From Elusimicrobiota bacterium (GTDB taxonomy: Bacteria; Elusimicrobiota; Elusimicrobia; UBA1565): a stretch of 64,000 bases of DNA. Below, piece by piece: positions 60,379 to 64,000 of the stretch. A program made the translations under genes and the position numbers. A model generated the notes under the pieces. It made no database searches. It was not told where the DNA came from and saw only the letters and a list, made by a program, of their open reading frames with translations. Position 1 is the stretch's first letter. The number at the start of each line of letters is the position of its first letter. The stretch lies in the NCBI GenBank assembly GCA_041660925.1, contig JBAZVI010000007.1:124001-188000 (forward strand), in the 5' to 3' direction.

Positions 60379-60396
60379 TTTTTATGTTTAGCTGTT

Positions 60397-60426
60397 ATAC
60401 TATTAACGCTGTTACTTATTTCACAA
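60397..60426 (-). promoter_or_regulatory. rex-hyd promoter with overlapping Rex-like operator
   Basis: On the minus strand TTGTGA (60426-60421), 18-base spacer, TAGTAT (60402-60397), 18 bases before the rex ATG. The operator-like TTGTGAA-ATAA-GTAACAG (60426-60409) covers the -35; its first half fits the Rex consensus fully, the second half partly. Inference: Rex represses its own operon by blocking RNA polymerase. Confidence 0.6.
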
Positions 60427-60466
60427 CTGAAGTAATGATACAGGCAATCCGATGTTTTGTCAAGGC

Positions 60467-61081
60467 CTATTCCTTCTTTTTATTGAAACCGAGGGATTCG
60501 CCGAGGAAGTGGCCGATGATCCCGCCGACGAGGCCGCCGATGATGCTTCCGATGGGTCCGCCCAGGAGGCTTCCCGCGATGCTGCCGATTGCGGTCCCGA
60601 GCGCCCCGCCGTAGTCGCCTTTGACCATCAAGTAGGCGGCTCCGAGACCGATGGCTCCCCAGATGATGCCGCCCATCATGCCGTCATCGGCGAAGCCGAT
60701 GAGGCCGGAGAGGACCCCGCCCCCGACGACCTTGGCGGTGTCGCCTTTGGTCCACCCGCTCCCGCTCTTCTTTCCGGGTGCGGGAACCGCGTCCGTCTTC
60801 ACCTTCTTCTCGCCTTCCGCGGCGGGCGCGAGCCGCGGACGGCCCGAGGAGTCTCGCCCTTCGACGACGGCTCCGTCGGCCCGCCCGTTGTCGACGGTCT
60901 GCCCGGCCAGCGCGGCGGAGTCCTCGATGCGCCCGGAGGAACGGGCGCTCTGTCCCTGACTCTCGACGGCGGCCGCCTGTCCGAACGCGGCGCTGCCTCC
61001 GATGGGGAGCTCGGCCCGGGCAGGAGGACTGCCCGCGAGCACGCTCAGGAGGAAGAGGACCGTCGCCGCCTTTGCCGTCAT
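60467..61081 (-). CDS. secreted glycine-zipper protein
   Basis: 204 residues from ATG 61081 (start of the signal peptide AATVLFLLSVLAGSPPARA). After a polar spacer, residues about 125-195 are glycine-zipper like: GGGVLSGLIGF, GAIGLGAAYLMV, IGSIAGSLLGGPIGSIIGGLVGG. Such GxxxG stretches insert in or span membranes. TATCCT lies six bases before the ATG with no ribosome binding site, so a leaderless mRNA is possible. Function unknown. Confidence 0.65.
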   Translation of the reverse strand: MTAKAATVLFLLSVLAGSPPARAELPIGGSAAFGQAAAVESQGQSARSSGRIEDSAALAGQTVDNGRADGAVVEGRDSSGRPRLAPAAEGEKKVKTDAVPAPGKKSGSGWTKGDTAKVVGGGVLSGLIGFADDGMMGGIIWGAIGLGAAYLMVKGDYGGALGTAIGSIAGSLLGGPIGSIIGGLVGGIIGHFLGESLGFNKKKE

Positions 61082-61184
61082 GTTTAAAGGATACCAGACC
61101 CCCCCGCCCACGCATAGGTGCGAATGGGGCATGATAAGGTAGGCCCTTGGGCCCAATCGGAGCCTAAAGAGCGTTTAAACGCGT

Positions 61185-62426
61185 TTATTCGGAGAGGACT
61201 TCTTCTTTGGGAAAGGTCCAGCGTTCGAAGCGCAGCAGCATGAGCAGGGCGGGGATGCCGGTGAAGACGCAGAGCAGGAAGAAGTTCTCCCAGCCGAGCC
61301 CTTTGACCAGGAAGCCGGAGGGCGCGCTGCCCGCGTAGCGCGAGAGAGCCATGAAGCTCGTGATGAGCGCGAACTGGGTCGCGGTGTAGCGCTTGTCGCA
61401 GAGACTCATCAGGAGCGCGGTCAGCGCGGCGTTGGCCATGCCGCCGCAGAGGTTCTCCAGCGTGATGGCCGTCACCATCATCGGGTAGCTGTGTCCGATG
61501 TGGGCGAGCCAGGTATAGGCGAGGCCCGTGGCCGCCTGCGCGACCCCGAAGGACACGAGCGCCCGCTTGAGGCCGATGCGCAGCATCAGCACGCCGCCGA
61601 GCAGGCCGCCCGCGATGGTGGCGGCCATGCCGATGCCCTTGGTCACGACGCCCACGTCCGTCTTCGTGAAGCCGGCGTCGAGCACGAAGGGCGTCGTCAT
61701 GTTCCAGATCATGTTGTAGTCGACGCGGTAGAGGACGATGAAGAGCAGGATCTCCCAGGCGCCGGGACGCCGGAAGAACTCGGCGAGCGGGGCGACGATG
61801 GCCTCGGAGAGCGCGGCCGGCGGCTTCACGGAGAGCCGGGGCTCCGGCGCGAGAAAGGAGGCGGCGACCCCGAAGAGCATCGCGGCCGCCATGAGGAGGT
61901 AGACGACCTTCCAGGGCAGGTGGTCGGCGAGGATGAGCGCGAGCGAGCCCGAGACCACCATGGCGACCCGGTAGCCGGTCGCGTACACCGTCGAACCCAG
62001 GCCGTACTCCGAGCGGTGCAGGAGCTCGGTGTTGTAGGCGTCGACCGCGACGTCCTGGCTCGCGCTGAAGAACGCCACGGCCAGCACGAGCGCCGCGACG
62101 GCCGAGGGCCGCGCGGCGGGGTCGCTGAAGCCGACCGCCGCGATGGCCGCCATGAGCGCGAGCTGGGCCGTCAGCATCCAGCCGCGCCGGCGCCCGAGGA
62201 AGGGCGGCACGAAGCGGTCCATGAGCGGCGCCCAGAGGAACTTGAGGGTGTAGGGCAGTCCGACCAGCGAGAAGAGGCCGATGACCGTGATGTCCACCTT
62301 CGCGTCGACCATCCACGCCTGCAGCGTGGAGGCGGTGAGCAGGAGCGGCAGGCCGCTGGAGAAGCCGAAGGAGAAGACGGCGGCGAAGCGGGTGAAGGCC
62401 TTCCGGGGGCTAGCGTCGTTCGTCAT
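61185..62426 (-). CDS. ampG: AmpG-like MFS permease
   Basis: 413 residues, about 12 helices. FSFGFSSGLPLLLTASTLQAWM and GLPYTLKFLWAPLMDRFVPPFLGRRRGWM are the AmpG signatures, with SQDVAVDAYNTELL following. Family role: import of anhydro-muropeptides for peptidoglycan recycling (inner membrane). The ATG overlaps the stop of the glycosyltransferase-like gene upstream. Confidence 0.85.
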   Translation of the reverse strand: MTNDASPRKAFTRFAAVFSFGFSSGLPLLLTASTLQAWMVDAKVDITVIGLFSLVGLPYTLKFLWAPLMDRFVPPFLGRRRGWMLTAQLALMAAIAAVGFSDPAARPSAVAALVLAVAFFSASQDVAVDAYNTELLHRSEYGLGSTVYATGYRVAMVVSGSLALILADHLPWKVVYLLMAAAMLFGVAASFLAPEPRLSVKPPAALSEAIVAPLAEFFRRPGAWEILLFIVLYRVDYNMIWNMTTPFVLDAGFTKTDVGVVTKGIGMAATIAGGLLGGVLMLRIGLKRALVSFGVAQAATGLAYTWLAHIGHSYPMMVTAITLENLCGGMANAALTALLMSLCDKRYTATQFALITSFMALSRYAGSAPSGFLVKGLGWENFFLLCVFTGIPALLMLLRFERWTFPKEEVLSE

Positions 62427-64000
62427 AGGCGGTAGACGAAGATGGAGCCTCCGACGACGTCGACGAGGCGGGCGTCCTTCAGGAAGCGCGCCCACTCGGC
62501 GCGCAGCTCCGGTGAGAGGTAGACGCCCTGCAGGTGCGTCGCGCTGACGGCGAGGTAGCCCGGACGCGGCGCCCGGTCGAAGCCCTTCTGCTCCTCGAAA
62601 GGATAACCGCAGGGGAGATTGACGTGCGCGATGCGATGCCAGCGCGGGTCCGCCATGCCGAAATAGCAGAGGCCGATCGGCTCCGTGACGCCGCGCGCCT
62701 CGAGCCAGCGGCCGAGCCCGCCGAGGTCCTGGCCCCAGTCGAGGTTCGAGTCCACGAGGACCTTCCAACCGCGGCGCGGGCCTCCGGCCAGCTCGTTGAA
62801 GTAGGAGAGGAAGTGCGGAGCGACGACGGCCGGTCGCCACGGAGGCGCGAAGACGACCGACGAGGACAGCGCGACGAGCGCGAGAGCCGCGGCGGCCGTC
62901 GGGCGGCGCAGCGCCGGCCGCCAGCGCGACCACGGCTCCGCCAAAGCCCCCGCCGCGACGTGGAGGAACGGATAGACCGGGAGGATGTGGCGGAGTCCGA
63001 TGTTCAGGTGAGAAGACATCGCCGCCGCCATGTAGACGAGGATCGGCCCCAGCAGGAACGTAAGAGCCGGTCTGCGGGCGAGCAGGAGGAGTCCCGCCGC
63101 CGCCGCGAGCATCGCAAGGAGCGGCGTCTTGAAGAGGAAGGCCGCGGGGAAGTAGTACCACCAGCCGCGCTCGGAGCGTCTCCCGAGCAGGAAGGCGCCT
63201 CGCGCGCCGGCGCTGCGGTCCGCATACGCCATCCCGTAGAGGTAGGCCTCGGGGAGGAGCCGCCGCGCGCTCGCCCAGCGCGCCGCGCGCGCCTTCAATG
63301 ACGAGACGGCGAGCACGGCGCGCAGGCCGGTCTCCTCTCGCGCCGCACTTGCGCCGCTCGGGCCCGGCGCAAGTACCGATTCGAGCGGGAGCGGTTCGCT
63401 CCCGGGGCCCTTCATCGCCGAGAAGCGGAAGCCGTAGGCGGCCCAGAGCGCGGCGTACGCGCAGAGGGCCCCGGCGAGGAGGAGTCCCAGCAGGACCAGC
63501 GCCTTGCGGCCGCGGCCCGCGAACGCCCGCGCGCCCGCCCCGACGGGCCAGGGCTCGGCCGAAAGGACGCGGCCGGCGCCGGCGGCGGCGCACAGCAGCG
63601 GCAGGAGCACGGCGGTGTGCTTCGTCGCGAAGGAGAGGGCGAAGCAGGCGAGGAAGCCGGCAACGGAGGGGAGGTCGAGGCGCCGGGCGCTCCGCCAGAA
63701 GAAGTAGAGCGCGCCGAAGAGGAACGCGGCGGCCCCGGCGTCCGTGGTCGCCAGCGCGCCGTGCGCGAGGAGGTTCGGGTCGAAGGCGGCGAGCGCGAGG
63801 GCGAACACCCCCCCTGCCCCGCCGTGGAGCTCGCGCGCCCAAAGAAAGACGAAGAGGACGAGCAGGAGCCAGAACGCCGAGCACGCGAGCCGGGCGCGCA
63901 GGAGCATCCGGTCCGGGTCGTTGAGGAAGTCCCCCTTCTCCAGCCGCCGGGTCGTCGGGATGTCCGCGACGCGCTCCACGCCGAGGCGGCGAAGGGCCTC
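62423..64000 (-). CDS. PMT/ArnT-like membrane glycosyltransferase, truncated by the window edge
   Basis: At least 525 residues; the frame continues past base 64000, so the N-terminus is missing. Multiple helices with ATTDAGAAAFLFGALYFFW (the A-T-D-A motif of GT39/GT83 proteins after TM), LSFATKHTAVLLPL, MSSHLNIGLRHILPVYPFL and, in the C-terminal loop, VLVDSNLDWGQDLGGLGRWL. The last motif is typical of uncharacterised bacterial PMT_2 proteins. It probably transfers a sugar from a polyprenyl phosphate in the envelope. Stop overlaps ampG start. Confidence 0.8.
   Translation of the reverse strand, partial: EALRRLGVERVADIPTTRRLEKGDFLNDPDRMLLRARLACSAFWLLLVLFVFLWARELHGGAGGVFALALAAFDPNLLAHGALATTDAGAAAFLFGALYFFWRSARRLDLPSVAGFLACFALSFATKHTAVLLPLLCAAAGAGRVLSAEPWPVGAGARAFAGRGRKALVLLGLLLAGALCAYAALWAAYGFRFSAMKGPGSEPLPLESVLAPGPSGASAAREETGLRAVLAVSSLKARAARWASARRLLPEAYLYGMAYADRSAGARGAFLLGRRSERGWWYYFPAAFLFKTPLLAMLAAAAGLLLLARRPALTFLLGPILVYMAAAMSSHLNIGLRHILPVYPFLHVAAGALAEPWSRWRPALRRPTAAAALALVALSSSVVFAPPWRPAVVAPHFLSYFNELAGGPRRGWKVLVDSNLDWGQDLGGLGRWLEARGVTEPIGLCYFGMADPRWHRIAHVNLPCGYPFEEQKGFDRAPRPGYLAVSATHLQGVYLSPELRAEWARFLKDARLVDVVGGSIFVYRL

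Noticed and set aside
61185..63884. Single 899-residue fusion of a glycosyltransferase-like part with AmpG
   Set aside because: The N-terminal part is out-of-frame translation of the neighbouring gene; the real AmpG starts at 62426, with an ATGA overlap to the upstream gene.

Overview
The window is a gene-dense, high-GC bacterial chromosome segment of 64 kb. A Gram-negative cell is indicated by the ADP-heptose genes gmhA and rfaE2, several lipobox lipoproteins and an AmpG-like permease. An anaerobic, H2-metabolising life is indicated by a complete trimeric [FeFe]-hydrogenase locus with all three maturases. GatCAB implies indirect aminoacylation of tRNA-Gln and/or tRNA-Asn. The mix of secreted, TPR, DUF2339/DUF3999 and NHL proteins would fit an uncultured anaerobic lineage such as high-GC Elusimicrobiota, but that placement is inference only.

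Layout. 1-5.2 kb (+): nucleoside salvage (MTAP-type phosphorylase, cytidine deaminase), a biotinyl-like protein, a zinc-ribbon/TPR membrane protein and biotin carboxylase. 5.2-5.5 kb: a fold-back element with perfect 32-bp arms. 5.5-6.6 kb (+): heptose genes. 6.6-9.2 kb: repeat-rich DNA and two secreted proteins of unknown function. 9.2-13.5 kb (-): a lower-GC cassette holding a radical SAM enzyme, a secreted protein with leader-like repeats, an EF-hand alpha/beta hydrolase, a trypco2-like protein and a lipoprotein; it lies directly downstream of a DUF2339-DUF3999-small Cys protein operon (13.5-18.6 kb). 18.8-31.1 kb: secreted proteins and lipoproteins, a methyltransferase / squalene-phytoene synthase / B3-B4 operon, MFS transporters, two L,D-transpeptidase-like proteins and a papain-like protease. 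31.4-36.0 kb: thiamine pyrophosphokinase, FecR protein, lysine 6-aminotransferase and a radical SAM protein. 36.1-47.1 kb (-): one tightly overlapped operon, pcrA-gatC-TPR-gatA-nudix-gatB-NHL/transglutaminase-small secreted protein. 47.2-60.4 kb: a receiver gene converging on the hydrogen locus, which reads on the minus strand rex-hydC-hydB-hydA-(H-cluster-like sensor kinase)-receiver-(receiver/histidine kinase)-receiver-hydF-hydG-hydE. 60.5-64 kb (-): a glycine-zipper protein, AmpG-like MFS and a truncated PMT-like membrane glycosyltransferase.

How the genes work together. The hydrogen locus holds an NAD-linked, probably electron-bifurcating HydABC, its three maturases, the NADH/NAD+ sensor Rex with a candidate operator over its own promoter, and a phosphorelay whose input is a hydrogenase-like domain fused to a histidine kinase. 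All receivers in it lack a DNA-binding output. The strongest candidate for an undescribed system is the lower-GC cassette at 9.2-13.5 kb. It is gene-tight and co-oriented, and it combines a RiPP-maturase-like radical SAM protein with an exported protein carrying two leader-like repeats and a Val/Ala/Asn-rich stretch.

Several palindromic repeat families are scattered through the window. Copies run in frame through or into three coding sequences: thiamine pyrophosphokinase, squalene/phytoene synthase and a radical SAM protein. No rRNA, tRNA, CRISPR array, transposase or integrase gene was recognised.
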